A stretch of 64,000 bases of DNA from Iamia sp038233075 (GCA_038233075.1 JBBSMQ010000002.1:115816-179815); one strand, 5' to 3'. Shown: positions 26,701-35,414, numbered from the stretch's first letter. Notes: generated by a model from the letters alone, not told the origin. Numbers and translations: made by a program.

Positions 26701-28637
26701 ACGAGCGAGCCGCCCGCCAGAAGGGCCTCGACATCCGAGTCATCCTCGGGAACCCGCCCTACTCCGCTGGCCAGGAGTCGGCCAATGACGCGAACGCAAA
26801 CCTGAAGTACCCGAACCTCGATGCCTCGATCGCATCGACCTACGGCAAACAGTCGACAGGGGTTCTCCAAAACAGTCTCTACGATTCGTACGTCCGGGCC
26901 ATCCGGTGGGCATCCGACCGCCTCCTCAGCTCGCCTCCCGGTGGGATCGTCGCCTTCGTCACCAACGGCGGCTACATCGACTCGAACGCAGCCGACGGCC
27001 TTCGGCTGAGCCTCACCCGGGAGTTCCACCACCTCTACGTCTTCAATCTCCGCGGCAATCAGCGCACCGCAGGCGAGATCTCCCGCAGGGAAGGAGGCAA
27101 GGTGTTCGACGCCGGGAGCCGTGCCACAGTCGCCATCGCGCTCCTGGTCAAGCAGCCCGGGAAGGTGCCTGATTCCGGAGCCGTCCTGCACTACCGGGAC
27201 ATTGGCGATTACCTCTTGCGGGGGGACAAGCTCAGCATCCTCGCAGAAGCGCTATCTCCAGGGTCGGCAGTCACTCCCCTCCTCGCCGACCTAGACTGGA
27301 CCACGATCGCACCGAACAAGCACGGCGACTGGATCAACCAGCGGTCCGATGCGTTCGCGGCCCTCCTACCACTCCGGTCCGACGAGGGGCCCTCCCTGCT
27401 GGGGTTCCACACTCATGGACTGAAGACCAACCGAGACGCGTGGAACTACAACAGCTCGAAGAACAGTCTGGCTGTCAACGTTGAGCGAATGATGGAGTTC
27501 TTCAACTCTCAGGTTGAGGCCTTCGCAGCTGCCAACCCGAATGCCGGTGGATCGGTGAAGGACCGCGCAGAGCTTGCGAGACGATTCGTAGATTTTGATC
27601 CGACCAAGTTCAGTTGGGAGCGAGCCAACTTCAGCCAGGTCGCCCGCGGGTCGCTACTCACACCAACAGATCAGTCTGTGATGGTGGGCGCCTACCGCCC
27701 GTTCCATCGTCGATGGGCTGAGGCTGGGCGCAAGCTCAATAGCGTCGTCGGTCAACTAGGCCGCGTGTTTCCGACCCCGTCGTCGGCGAATCACATCATC
27801 GCGCTGCCCCCCCCGGGTTCCAGCGCTCCACCGTTCAGTGTTCTCTTGTCGACAACCATCGTCGACTACGGCTTCTACGCCTCCAGCGCAACGGCGGTCT
27901 TCCCTCAGTACGACTACACCATCACCCCGGCGCAGGAGGAAGTCGCTCTCCCAGGCTTCTCCGACCCCGCAAGCCCGGACGGTGGGGGCCGTCGCCACAA
28001 CGTCACCGACCATGCGCTCGGGCTCTACCGGCCGCTCGATCCTGCGATCGAGAAGGACGACGTTTTCTTCTACGTCTACGGCATCCTCCACTCGACTGAC
28101 TACCGCACGGCCTTCGCCGCCGACCTGAGGAAGTCGCTGCCCCGGATCCCGCAGGTGCCGACGGCCGAGGGCTTCTGGGCCTTCGCCAACGCGGGCCGCG
28201 AGCTGGCCCACCTCCACACCGAGTATGAGACCGTCGAGCCATGGCCGGAGCTGAAGCACACCGTCGCCGCCGGGTTCGACAAGGGCCACCCCGACGCCTA
28301 CCGGGTGCTGAAGATGAAGCATCCGAAGGTGACCGATCCGACGACCAGCAAGAAGGTCGAGGACCGGACCCGGATCGTCTACAACGACTGGGTCACCGTC
28401 GAGGGCATCCCCGAGCGGGCCTACGACTACGAGCTGGGCTCCCGCTCGGCGGTTGGCTGGGTGATGGAGGCCTGGCGGGTCCGAACTGACAAGGCGTCGG
28501 GCATCGTCAACGACCCCAACGACTGGGCTACCGAGCACGACGACTCCACCTACATCCTCGACCTCGTCGGCCGCGTCGTCACCGTTTCGATGAAGACGCT
28601 CGACATCGTCGAGGCACTTCCGCCGATAGCGCTGTAG
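23760..28637 (+). CDS. Type ISP single-chain restriction-modification enzyme
   Basis: 1625-residue polypeptide combining nuclease, translocase, methyltransferase and target recognition, as in LlaBIII/LlaGI. Order of domains: Mrr-like PD-(D/E)xK nuclease at about 50-115 (GADIGIDLVA, then QCK at 77-79); superfamily 2 helicase with Walker A CGTGKT near 192-197, DEAH at 318-321 and QAVGRVMRKP as motif VI; helical coupler at about 680-830; gamma-type N6-adenine methyltransferase with DPFTGTGTF from 884 and NPPY at 998-1001; C-terminal specificity domain from about 1200. All motifs look intact. ATG 23760 fits the family N-terminus; an in-frame extension to 23631 is possible. The enzyme methylates and cuts unmodified DNA after translocation; its site cannot be read here. 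It faces the nuclease-NTPase gene tail to tail, 57 bases apart. Confidence 0.93.
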   Translation: MTPVEAVLAEIRSVATDEHNKGDRFEQLMLHAFKTDRTFRQQFTDVWRWMDWPARSGADIGIDLVARDAEGGLIAIQCKCYDPDTTLTKHDIDSFVALSGQQQWARRIVVATTDHWATNAEKSLEGHVVPVERIGIDNLDHMTVDWSSWDVTNPSGLKPTDRHVLRPHQVKAVEAVRVGFDEHDRGKLIMACGTGKTFTALRIAEEHAGAGGSVLFLAPSIALVAQSLKEWTAECAVPIRPYAVCSDVTVDKPLAGENATPHDLVVPPTTDPEGLVAAKMHELPADEMTVVFSTYQSIEVVAAMQAKTGHVFDLVVCDEAHRTAGLASVGEKDSAFGLVHANEVIPAAKRLYMTATPRLFKPVAADAAKEADAILASMDDPEYFGEEFHRLGFGEAVEQGLLADYRVLILTVEEKAVSESFQHLLSTDGALSLPDVARFVGCLSGLAKLPGAAGTGFADGDHPMQRAVAFWSTIADSERFATQFEQVADAYFDQLEAGPGGEEVTALSVPTRHVDGATKISSRRADIRWLKESPPEDECRVLTNAKCLTEGVDVPALDAVMFLTPRRSKIDIVQAVGRVMRKPPGKQLGYVILPIAITAGLDPAAALDSNSDYDAVWEVLQALRAHDERFNAYINRIALGSTKPGTGPDDPIKVIPVDINGPDDPTDVQGRLFEYEEWTGAIYTKIVQKVGSRTYWEDWARDVAAIAARHEARITAILAAHPDAADAFDEFLTELHATLNDGISRDDAVSMVSQHLITRPIFEALFGDDAFAAANPVSQAMTGIVALLDQHNLDTETDKLDDFYASIRRRVEGIHPDDGEARQKIIKDLYGRFFKIAFPKVADSLGIVYTPVEVVDFIIRATEAALGEHFDGARLSDEGVHVLDPFTGTGTFVTRLVQSGFIRPEDLARKFAGELHANEILLLAYYIAAANIEATYRQERARLDGTDPGYEPFPGIVLTDTFQLGETGDGTGSWDVFPINNERAARQKGLDIRVILGNPPYSAGQESANDANANLKYPNLDASIASTYGKQSTGVLQNSLYDSYVRAIRWASDRLLSSPPGGIVAFVTNGGYIDSNAADGLRLSLTREFHHLYVFNLRGNQRTAGEISRREGGKVFDAGSRATVAIALLVKQPGKVPDSGAVLHYRDIGDYLLRGDKLSILAEALSPGSAVTPLLADLDWTTIAPNKHGDWINQRSDAFAALLPLRSDEGPSLLGFHTHGLKTNRDAWNYNSSKNSLAVNVERMMEFFNSQVEAFAAANPNAGGSVKDRAELARRFVDFDPTKFSWERANFSQVARGSLLTPTDQSVMVGAYRPFHRRWAEAGRKLNSVVGQLGRVFPTPSSANHIIALPPPGSSAPPFSVLLSTTIVDYGFYASSATAVFPQYDYTITPAQEEVALPGFSDPASPDGGGRRHNVTDHALGLYRPLDPAIEKDDVFFYVYGILHSTDYRTAFAADLRKSLPRIPQVPTAEGFWAFANAGRELAHLHTEYETVEPWPELKHTVAAGFDKGHPDAYRVLKMKHPKVTDPTTSKKVEDRTRIVYNDWVTVEGIPERAYDYELGSRSAVGWVMEAWRVRTDKASGIVNDPNDWATEHDDSTYILDLVGRVVTVSMKTLDIVEALPPIAL

Positions 28638-28694
28638 GCCCCGATGGCCAACCATGCGTTACGCCATCGCCGGGACGCCCAGCGGCTACGGCCC

Positions 28695-31600
28695 TCACCA
28701 CTCGAGGAATCGTCGGACGCCATCCGGGTCGATCTCCCATTCGACGGCGAGAACTGCGAGGCCAAGGATCCACTCCCATTCATCGGTGCTGGTGCCGACA
28801 AGGCCCTGGGACACGGCTGCGGCGAGGGTGGCGGTCTGGGAATCACCATCGAGCTCCGATTGAACCCGCCCAGCGAGCTCGATCATGTACTCGAGGACAT
28901 TGTCCACGAACTCATCGCTACGATGCTCACCGAGCGCCTCGACGGCGGCTTCAAGCCGCCGGTTGGCTTGATCGGCGACGGCTATCACGTCTGCATGCTG
29001 GCGCTGCTCCACGGACAGGTCGGCGAGGCCTGACAGGGTCTGTAGGGCTCCGGAAGCCTCCTTGACGAGCGGTGGCAGGGTCATCTGTCGCGCCGCCGGA
29101 AGTTGATGCTCTAACTGAGCGAGGTCCGTAGCTGGGAGCCAGGTCTGGATCAGCCGCAACCCGAAGTCGGGGATCCGCAGGCCGTCACGAAGTGGCAACA
29201 CGACGAAGCTCTCGGATGGCCGGCGGGCATTCTCGATCGCTGTCTGGATCGACGCCTCGATGCCCGCCCATTCGTACAACGGAGGGCTGTCGATGACGAC
29301 GGCGAACTCGGTCAGGCCTTGGTCGGTGCGTGCTAGTGCCTCGACGTGACGGAGGGGGATGGCGGTCTGAACGATCGCAAGGAGTTCGAGCCTGCGTGAC
29401 TCTGTCGTTTGCCACAGGAGGTCGCGGGCGGCTGCGGCGGCTCGCGAGATGGCGAATCTGATCGACCCCCCACGAGCGGCATCCAACACCCGAGCTGACT
29501 CCGTCTCACCAAGTGCAAGAGCGAGAAGTACGTCGTGAACGCTACTCGCATCGTCCATGAGCCGGCCGAGATCCAGCATCACCTCGTCACCCATGGGGAT
29601 CAGGTGCCAGGGCTCCTCCAGGGACTCGCGCAGGTGCTTGATCACGTGATCCCGGACGAAGGCCGCAAGCAGAGCGCGGTTCTGTTCGCCGGTGATTCGG
29701 ACGATCATCCGGGCTGACTGTGTGACGGCCGACGAAAGCGCATCGCCCAACGACAGCTTGACGGTGTCCGTGATGCCCGACGCCCGAGCGTCGGAGGCGC
29801 TGAGTCTCGGCGGCAGATCCTCACCCGCCGAATACAGGCTGCTTAGCAACTTGGCAAGCTCTTGGTCCCGCCGCTTGCGTGGCTCGCCCCGTACCCAACG
29901 GTTGCAGGATTCTCTGACGACTTGGGCAAGTTCTCGGATGATGGGGGTGGCAGCGGTCAGCCGAACTGTGTCGGGCGATCCCAGTGACGCCCGTGCGGCT
30001 GCGGCGCGCGTTTGGCTCCACGCCTGCTCCGTGCGGTCGTGGTCGTAGCGGCGAAGGAGCCCACTCATGCCGTGCACATGCCCTCCGATCTCCATGCGTT
30101 GCCGCCCGGGCAATAGCGCCTCGACATCAGTACCAACGATCGATGGAATGTGTCGAAGGAGCGTCCTGGCGAAGTCAACGCAGCGGTCCCGTGGCGAACC
30201 CGGAGCGTCGTCAACGTGTAGAAGCCGGGCAAACCCCACCGGGCCCTCGTCTCGCTGATGCACCGCCAGGTCCAGCAGCCACGGGTTCTCGGCCAGGAGC
30301 CGGTCTAGCGCTCCGCGCTCACCACCGAGTGCGTCAACGACCTGGACCTGGAGTTGCACGCTTTGCGCCCGGAGTGCGGCCATCACGTCGCCGGCAGCCT
30401 CCGAGGGTGCAAGGCCTAGCCACTCGAGGAGCGTCAAGGATCCAGCAGGCACGCTCAGGGCCCCCGGCCAGCTCTGCAGCGTGGCTAGTAGTGCGGTCGC
30501 TTCCTCAGGCGCCGACTCGAAGACGAGCTTCGATAGCCTGCCCGTCCCGAACCGGTCCGCGAGGCAGTCTCGGAGATCGCCACCGGACACCAGTGCCATC
30601 TGGTCGAGCGCTCGTCGAACGTCGTCGCGGATGTCGAGCTCTCCGAAGTCAAGGCCAGCGATCGCGAACAGCACGACACTCATCTGGATGGACCGGGGGA
30701 CGTTCAGTTCGGCGAGGATCTCAACCCACCGTCGACTCGCCCGTTCACTGTCCGAGCGGCGGAGCCCTTGGAGGAACGCGGCAAGTCGAGCAGCCGTGTG
30801 GGCCGTGCTGTGGCCTACGTCGGCGACCACATCCGCCAGATCTGGTCGATCCCGCAGTGCGTGAGCGATGAACTGCGGCAACTGCTCATCGGCGATCAAC
30901 GGAAGGAGCCGGGCGACCGTCGCTTCCAGGGTTGGCGGAGGGAGCGCGTGGATGGCTTCGGCGATCGCTGCCGAGCGGATGGGATGAAGCCCGCTGACCT
31001 CCCCGTCACGCTCAACGAGAAGGTGCTCGTTGGCCAAGGAGCGAACCGCCTGCCGCAACTTCGCGTCACCACCGTCGAGGCTCTCAGCCAATCGCTCAAC
31101 ACGCAGGCTCGTGGACCATTGATCGGCCACAGAGACCAAGGCCAAGACTGCGAGTTCGTCGGTCTGCCCCCCGGTGATGCGGCGTTGAATCTGGTCACCG
31201 ATGACGTGTCCGAGGCGGCGGCCCTGGGTGAGCAAGTAGGTGAACTCCAAGGTGAGCCCAGCCGACTGCTCATAGGCCTCACGCCAGTGAGGAAGGACTA
31301 CGACCCCACGGCGCTGAAGGCCCTCGAAGATCGTGGCCGCGGATGACTCATCGAGCGCGACGTCGACTGTCCGCGTGTCAGCCAAGTCGCCGAGCGTCGC
31401 TAGGTCCTCGTTCCTGACCGTCGCCAACAGCACAACCCCCGGCTGCGCCGCTGCTGCGGCGCGGAGGCTTTCCCAGTCCGTGAGGTTGCCAAGTCCGACT
31501 CCATCCAGGAGAAAGCCGACAGGGTGCTCATCGGAGGCACCGTGCGCACGAGCGAGCCGAAGAAGGCGATTGCTGTCTTCCGGTGCCTGAAGTCGGTTCA

Positions 31601-32672
31601 CCCGAAACCACGCGATGCCTGGGAGCGCCTCGGGCACGGTCCACAGCAGAGCGCTTTTGCCGATACCCGACGGGCCGGTGATGACGACCTGACCGCCTTC
31701 CTGCACGGCAGCGACAATCTCGCTGAGGAGATCCCGACGCAGCACAACCAGACCACGAGATACGTGGCCAGGCTGGGTCGACACGCCTTCGTAGAACTCA
31801 TCTCCTGCTGTAGCCCCCACCACTCGATCGAGTGGCGCGCACACCCCCTCGCGGAGTGCCTCCTCGAGAGCATCGACATCGATCTGCTCCGAGACGGCAT
31901 GCAGGTGTCGAAGGACATCGGTCCGGTCGAGCCGGCGACGCTGTGCCCCGTCACGCGTGGTGTTGGCATCGGTCGCACTCGCGACCTCGACCCGGAGACT
32001 CCGAGCGACCACCATCCGACCTGCTGGGGGAACCTGGGTAACCGTGGCGAGGTGCTGGTCGGTCTCCCAGTCCAGCTGGGTCCACGTCTGCCCAAGTACC
32101 ACCGTCCGGCTCAGGCACTCGTCCAGATCGACTGAGCGGGGCCGCTTCGCCGCATCAGCTGCCAGAGCGACGCCGAGGGGTGAGTTCGGCAACAGCGCGT
32201 CTCGAAGGGCCTGTCCCGCGCTATCGAGGTTCTCGGAACTGTCGACGCCGTTCTCCAGAATGACCCAGACGAGGTCCGCTGGATGCGACTTGGACGCGTT
32301 CGCGGTCCAGGCATCGAGAATATGCGCAGCGGCCTCGGTAGGCCGGAACTGGCCGCGGCGGAGAACCCTGCTCTTGATCTGGACGTTGATCGCCTCTTTT
32401 GTCTCAATCGTCATGTCGTCGAGGCCTTCCGGCACGACCACGCCGTCGATCACGCCGACCGCAACTCGGGTCGCGATCCACGCTCCGACCGCATCCTGGA
32501 AGTGGAACCCCCGCGCGGCCGTCGCTCCGGCACGGCTGCTGACCCAATCGGCGAGGTAGCCGTCGTCCTCTGCCTTCTCAGCGGCGAGCTGGGCCACCGC
32601 TGGACGCTGCGGAGTCGCACCGCGCTGTTGCTTCGGCTTTCCCTTCTTGGACTTCCTGGGTTTGGAGGGCAT
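28695..32672 (-). CDS. putative antiphage protein: DUF4297/Cap4-like nuclease fused to STAND-type NTPase and repeat sensor
   Basis: 1325 residues. After a basic tail (PSKPRKSKKGKPKQQ), residues 50-135 resemble the DUF4297/Cap4 dsDNA endonuclease: ARGFHFQDAVGAWIATR, then DDMTIETKEAINVQIKSR with acid plus Q98-x-K100 of a PD-(D/E)xK site. A P-loop NTPase follows: Walker A GPSGIGKSAL at 333-342, Walker B VGFLLDGVG near 385 and LLATVRNEDL near 415. From about 500 to the end the protein is helical and repeat-like, with no domain I can name. Nuclease, STAND NTPase and large helical sensor is the plan of Avs-type antiphage proteins, where phage-protein binding triggers the nuclease. It sits beside a Type ISP enzyme in a mobile element. 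Domain calls are by eye; function is inference. Confidence 0.75.
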   Translation of the reverse strand: MPSKPRKSKKGKPKQQRGATPQRPAVAQLAAEKAEDDGYLADWVSSRAGATAARGFHFQDAVGAWIATRVAVGVIDGVVVPEGLDDMTIETKEAINVQIKSRVLRRGQFRPTEAAAHILDAWTANASKSHPADLVWVILENGVDSSENLDSAGQALRDALLPNSPLGVALAADAAKRPRSVDLDECLSRTVVLGQTWTQLDWETDQHLATVTQVPPAGRMVVARSLRVEVASATDANTTRDGAQRRRLDRTDVLRHLHAVSEQIDVDALEEALREGVCAPLDRVVGATAGDEFYEGVSTQPGHVSRGLVVLRRDLLSEIVAAVQEGGQVVITGPSGIGKSALLWTVPEALPGIAWFRVNRLQAPEDSNRLLRLARAHGASDEHPVGFLLDGVGLGNLTDWESLRAAAAAQPGVVLLATVRNEDLATLGDLADTRTVDVALDESSAATIFEGLQRRGVVVLPHWREAYEQSAGLTLEFTYLLTQGRRLGHVIGDQIQRRITGGQTDELAVLALVSVADQWSTSLRVERLAESLDGGDAKLRQAVRSLANEHLLVERDGEVSGLHPIRSAAIAEAIHALPPPTLEATVARLLPLIADEQLPQFIAHALRDRPDLADVVADVGHSTAHTAARLAAFLQGLRRSDSERASRRWVEILAELNVPRSIQMSVVLFAIAGLDFGELDIRDDVRRALDQMALVSGGDLRDCLADRFGTGRLSKLVFESAPEEATALLATLQSWPGALSVPAGSLTLLEWLGLAPSEAAGDVMAALRAQSVQLQVQVVDALGGERGALDRLLAENPWLLDLAVHQRDEGPVGFARLLHVDDAPGSPRDRCVDFARTLLRHIPSIVGTDVEALLPGRQRMEIGGHVHGMSGLLRRYDHDRTEQAWSQTRAAAARASLGSPDTVRLTAATPIIRELAQVVRESCNRWVRGEPRKRRDQELAKLLSSLYSAGEDLPPRLSASDARASGITDTVKLSLGDALSSAVTQSARMIVRITGEQNRALLAAFVRDHVIKHLRESLEEPWHLIPMGDEVMLDLGRLMDDASSVHDVLLALALGETESARVLDAARGGSIRFAISRAAAAARDLLWQTTESRRLELLAIVQTAIPLRHVEALARTDQGLTEFAVVIDSPPLYEWAGIEASIQTAIENARRPSESFVVLPLRDGLRIPDFGLRLIQTWLPATDLAQLEHQLPAARQMTLPPLVKEASGALQTLSGLADLSVEQRQHADVIAVADQANRRLEAAVEALGEHRSDEFVDNVLEYMIELAGRVQSELDGDSQTATLAAAVSQGLVGTSTDEWEWILGLAVLAVEWEIDPDGVRRFLEW

Positions 32673-32734
32673 GCCACGTCCAGTGTGACCGCAGCCTGTG
32701 ACAGAAACTCGGATCGAGACCGCGAGTGGTCAGC

Positions 32735-34036
32735 TCACCGAGCACCCCGCCGCAGCTCTACCTCGATGCGCTTGTTCCCCAACTCCTCGTCGCCTTCGAG
32801 GGCGCCGACGTACGTGGAAACCAGGGTCTCGACGCTGTGGCCGAGACGGCGAGCGGTCTCGCCGAGGGGGACGCCGGCGCGGAGCCACGTGGTGGCCGCC
32901 GCGTGCCGACAGTCGTAGACACGCAGGGGTGGCTGGCCGATCGACTCCAACGCTCGGTGCCAGGCTCGCCCCCAGTTCGACGTGCTCGGTCGAGTGCCGT
33001 TGCGCGTGCGGAACAGCAGGTCGTCGGGCGCCGCCAGGTCGTTGTCCTCGATCCACTTGCGGAGGACGTCGACGAGCACGGGAGGGATCGGCACTCGTCG
33101 CGGTCCGGTCTTCGGCTCCCCGGGCTCGTCCCGGGAGATGTCGGCCTCGGTCACATCGATCCGACCCCATCCCTCCTCGGACAGGGTGAGCGACCTCACC
33201 CGGAGCATCACGACCTCCGAGGGCCGTAGGCCGGCGTAGTACGCCACCGCCGTCATTGCCCGGTACACCTTGCTTCCGTGCTGCAGGTTCTCCATGGCGG
33301 AGATGGCCTCGGCCATCGTGGCCGGGGCGGGAAGTGATCGGACGTCGACCGCTGCCTTCGGCCGGGCCACCTTGCGGCGAGCGCGGGACTTGGAGCGCCT
33401 CGGCCACGGATCGGTGCGGATGGCGCCGGCCTCGACGGCGGCCAGCACGCAGGCGTGGGCGTTGGTCCGGTAGCGGTTGGCGGTCGTCGCCGCCAGCGGC
33501 TCGTCGTCGAGCTTGAGGCTGAGCCGCCGGGCGATCTCGGCCACCGCCTCCCGGTCGAGGTCGGCGATCGTGAGGCAGTGGCGGTCGAGCCACCGCTCCA
33601 TCTCGGGGACGTGGACGGCATCGGGGACGAGGGCCTCGGTGAGGTAGCGACGCAGATCCGTCGGCATCTCCGCTTTCGGCTTCACGGCAAGCCAGGTGAA
33701 GCGAGCCAGCGCTTCCACTGCCGACGTTCTCGTGCGGGGCTGCCACTCGGGCCATTGCTCGGCCAGCCACCGGCGCGCCCACTGGTGCACGCCGAGATCG
33801 GCCAGCGGCAGGCTCCACGACGCCGGCTCGCCGGTGCCGAGGTCGAACCGGTCGCCGGCGTGGATCGCCTTCAGCAGCTCACTGCGGTAGCGCTCGGCCT
33901 CGGCCTTCGTGCGGTAGGACCGGCTGCGGTGACGACCATCGATCGAGTAGCGGACGACATAGGGGAGGTTACGGCGATCCGCACCTCGCCGGTTCTGCAC
34001 GGAGTAGACCTGCACCTGTTGGATCGGTCGGGCCAT
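32735..34036 (-). CDS. int: tyrosine recombinase (integrase) of the tRNA-Arg element
   Basis: 433-residue site-specific recombinase. An N-terminal arm-binding region (VRYSIDGRHRSRSYRTKAEAERYR, residues 25-50) is followed by a SAM-like core-binding domain and the catalytic domain. Catalytic residues: Arg in GLRPSEVVMLR, then RHAAATTW with the His-x-x-Arg-equivalent box (YDCRH), His in LGHSVETLVS and the nucleophile Tyr in STYVGAL. ATG 34036 has GGAGG seven bases upstream; the longer frame to 34111 lacks such a site. It lies 122 bases from the right attachment repeat, transcribed inward, the usual place for an integrase that uses a tRNA gene. Confidence 0.93.
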   Translation of the reverse strand: MARPIQQVQVYSVQNRRGADRRNLPYVVRYSIDGRHRSRSYRTKAEAERYRSELLKAIHAGDRFDLGTGEPASWSLPLADLGVHQWARRWLAEQWPEWQPRTRTSAVEALARFTWLAVKPKAEMPTDLRRYLTEALVPDAVHVPEMERWLDRHCLTIADLDREAVAEIARRLSLKLDDEPLAATTANRYRTNAHACVLAAVEAGAIRTDPWPRRSKSRARRKVARPKAAVDVRSLPAPATMAEAISAMENLQHGSKVYRAMTAVAYYAGLRPSEVVMLRVRSLTLSEEGWGRIDVTEADISRDEPGEPKTGPRRVPIPPVLVDVLRKWIEDNDLAAPDDLLFRTRNGTRPSTSNWGRAWHRALESIGQPPLRVYDCRHAAATTWLRAGVPLGETARRLGHSVETLVSTYVGALEGDEELGNKRIEVELRRGAR

Positions 34037-34084
34037 GGTCGTTGCCTCCGGGAGCCGTCCAGAGCACGACAGTAGCCGTGATCT

Positions 34085-34105
34085 TTGGGCGGAGGCTGGG
34101 CGGAG
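34085..34105 (+). repeat. right copy of the 21-bp arm-type repeat
   Basis: TTGGGCGGA, two bases, CTGGGCGGAG, matching 17172-17192 at 19 of 21 positions. It lies 49 bases upstream of the integrase start and 52 bases from the right attachment repeat, so it could serve both integrase binding and control of int transcription. Confidence 0.6.
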
Positions 34106-34157
34106 GAGCACCGTAGACCGGGACAGAGTCCTCTGAACAGGAAGTTCTCCGCGATCG

Positions 34158-34209
34158 GCATCGGTTTCCTAAACCGTGCGTCGCAGGTTCGAATCCTGCC
34201 GGGGGCGCC
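34158..34209 (+). repeat. right attachment-site repeat / displaced tRNA-Arg 3' half
   Basis: Copy of 17026-17077 with one mismatch. It contains the anticodon arm, T arm and 3' acceptor strand of tRNA-Arg but no D arm or 5' acceptor, so it cannot make a tRNA. It is the original chromosomal 3' end pushed away by integration. Confidence 0.92.
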
Positions 34210-34327
34210 GCCAAAATCCAGGTCAGGACACCGGGCGCTCCGCTCGGGTTCGGGACTCCGGAAGGTGTCCCACGGCTTGTCCCGTGAAACCTGGGTACAA
34301 CCTGGGTGGGATCGATCCCCGTTGCCA

Positions 34328-34620
34328 CGGAGTCGCGGCAGCTTTCGCCTGAAACGAAAAGTCCGACTACGGGGAGGTCCGCGCCTACGGCGGTTGCGAT
34401 CCGCCGACGGCAAGGACCGCGACACCAGCCACACGATCCGGGGCGGACGGCGAGATGCCGAGAAGTTGCCTGCCGAGGTTGTCGCCAAGCTCGACCGCGT
34501 GGGTCCGACGGAACGCCACACGCTCAACGAGCTCCTCGCTGCCCACATCGACCACCTCGAAGCTCGCGGGCGGGAGGCGCGGACCATCGAGGGGTATCGG
34601 TCCATCGCTGGCTGGGGTGG
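34328..34620 (+). pseudogene. N-terminal remnant of a second integrase, outside the right repeat
   Basis: Two frames together spell an integrase N-terminus: GEVRAYGGCDP, then after a frameshift DGKDRDTSHTIRGGRRDAEKL and the core-binding helix TLNELLAAHIDHLEARGREARTIEGYRSIA. This matches the AP2-like arm-binding plus SAM-like start of phage integrases. The gene stops after the core-binding start and no catalytic domain follows. The rest of 34210-34851 holds no other gene I can support. It points to an older element at the same tRNA. Confidence 0.65.
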
Positions 34621-34851
34621 GGCCTCACATAGCCGATGCGAAGGCGAGAACGGACCCGGCAGGGGCGTGACGAGGCCGGATCAGACGCGGCGGAACCACC
34701 GGTCTGCTCGCCCTCCTACCCTCGCTTCGCCGCCGTCGCCCTGTTCACTCTCTGACCTCAGCGAGGCGCCGAGGTGGAGAGGTCCTTGAGTTCGTCTCAG
34801 TCGAGGTTTGCCCGGTCGCAGGTTGGATCGGCAGTATGCCGGAAGATTGGA

Positions 34852-35310
34852 TCAACCTGCGGAGCGCGGCGGTTCGGTGAGCAGCTCGAAACCGGCTTCG
34901 GTCCAGGCGTTCATCCCGCCCTCCAAATCGACCACGGCTTCGTAGCCCATGTCCACCAGCGTCTGCGCGGCCTGAGCCGACATGTTCCCCGATCTGCAGT
35001 ACAGGGCGATGGGAGCCAAGAGATCCGCCGGGAGGCCCTCCCACAGCCCGATCTCATCGAAGGGGACGAAGTGGTCGGTGCCCTCTATGTGGCCCTCGTA
35101 GGGGATGTGGACGTTCACGACAGGCACGTTCGGTCTGGTCTCGAGGTAGTCCGCAAACTCCATTGGCGAAAGGAGCGCAATGCTCTCATCGGCTGCTGGC
35201 GAGGCCGAAGGAGCTTGGGTGGTGGCGGCCTGGCTGTCCTCGGCGCCGGAGCCGCATGCCGCGCTCAGCAGCACCAGGATGACGACGATCGGCCGAAGCT
35301 TGCGGCGCAT
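34852..35310 (-). CDS. rhodanese-domain lipoprotein
   Basis: 152 residues. A signal peptide (KLRPIVVILVLLSAACGSG) ends in a lipobox with Cys at about residue 19, so the protein is anchored outside the membrane. A single rhodanese domain covers residues 45-145, with catalytic loop LYCRSGNMS (active Cys plus six-residue loop) and the ending GGMNAWTEAGF. Such proteins move sulfane sulfur or act in redox repair. ATG 35310 has AAGGGAT at good distance. It is followed upstream by another lipoprotein gene and an Lgt-like gene. Confidence 0.88.
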   Translation of the reverse strand: MRRKLRPIVVILVLLSAACGSGAEDSQAATTQAPSASPAADESIALLSPMEFADYLETRPNVPVVNVHIPYEGHIEGTDHFVPFDEIGLWEGLPADLLAPIALYCRSGNMSAQAAQTLVDMGYEAVVDLEGGMNAWTEAGFELLTEPPRSAG

Positions 35311-35414
35311 CGGATATCCCTTCAGTGTGGGTCTCGAGCCTCCGGAGCGGACCTGGAGGGTGGACCGCCAGGATCGCGCCCAAGCTGACGCAGCGAGGCT
35401 TGGCCGCGCAGCGT

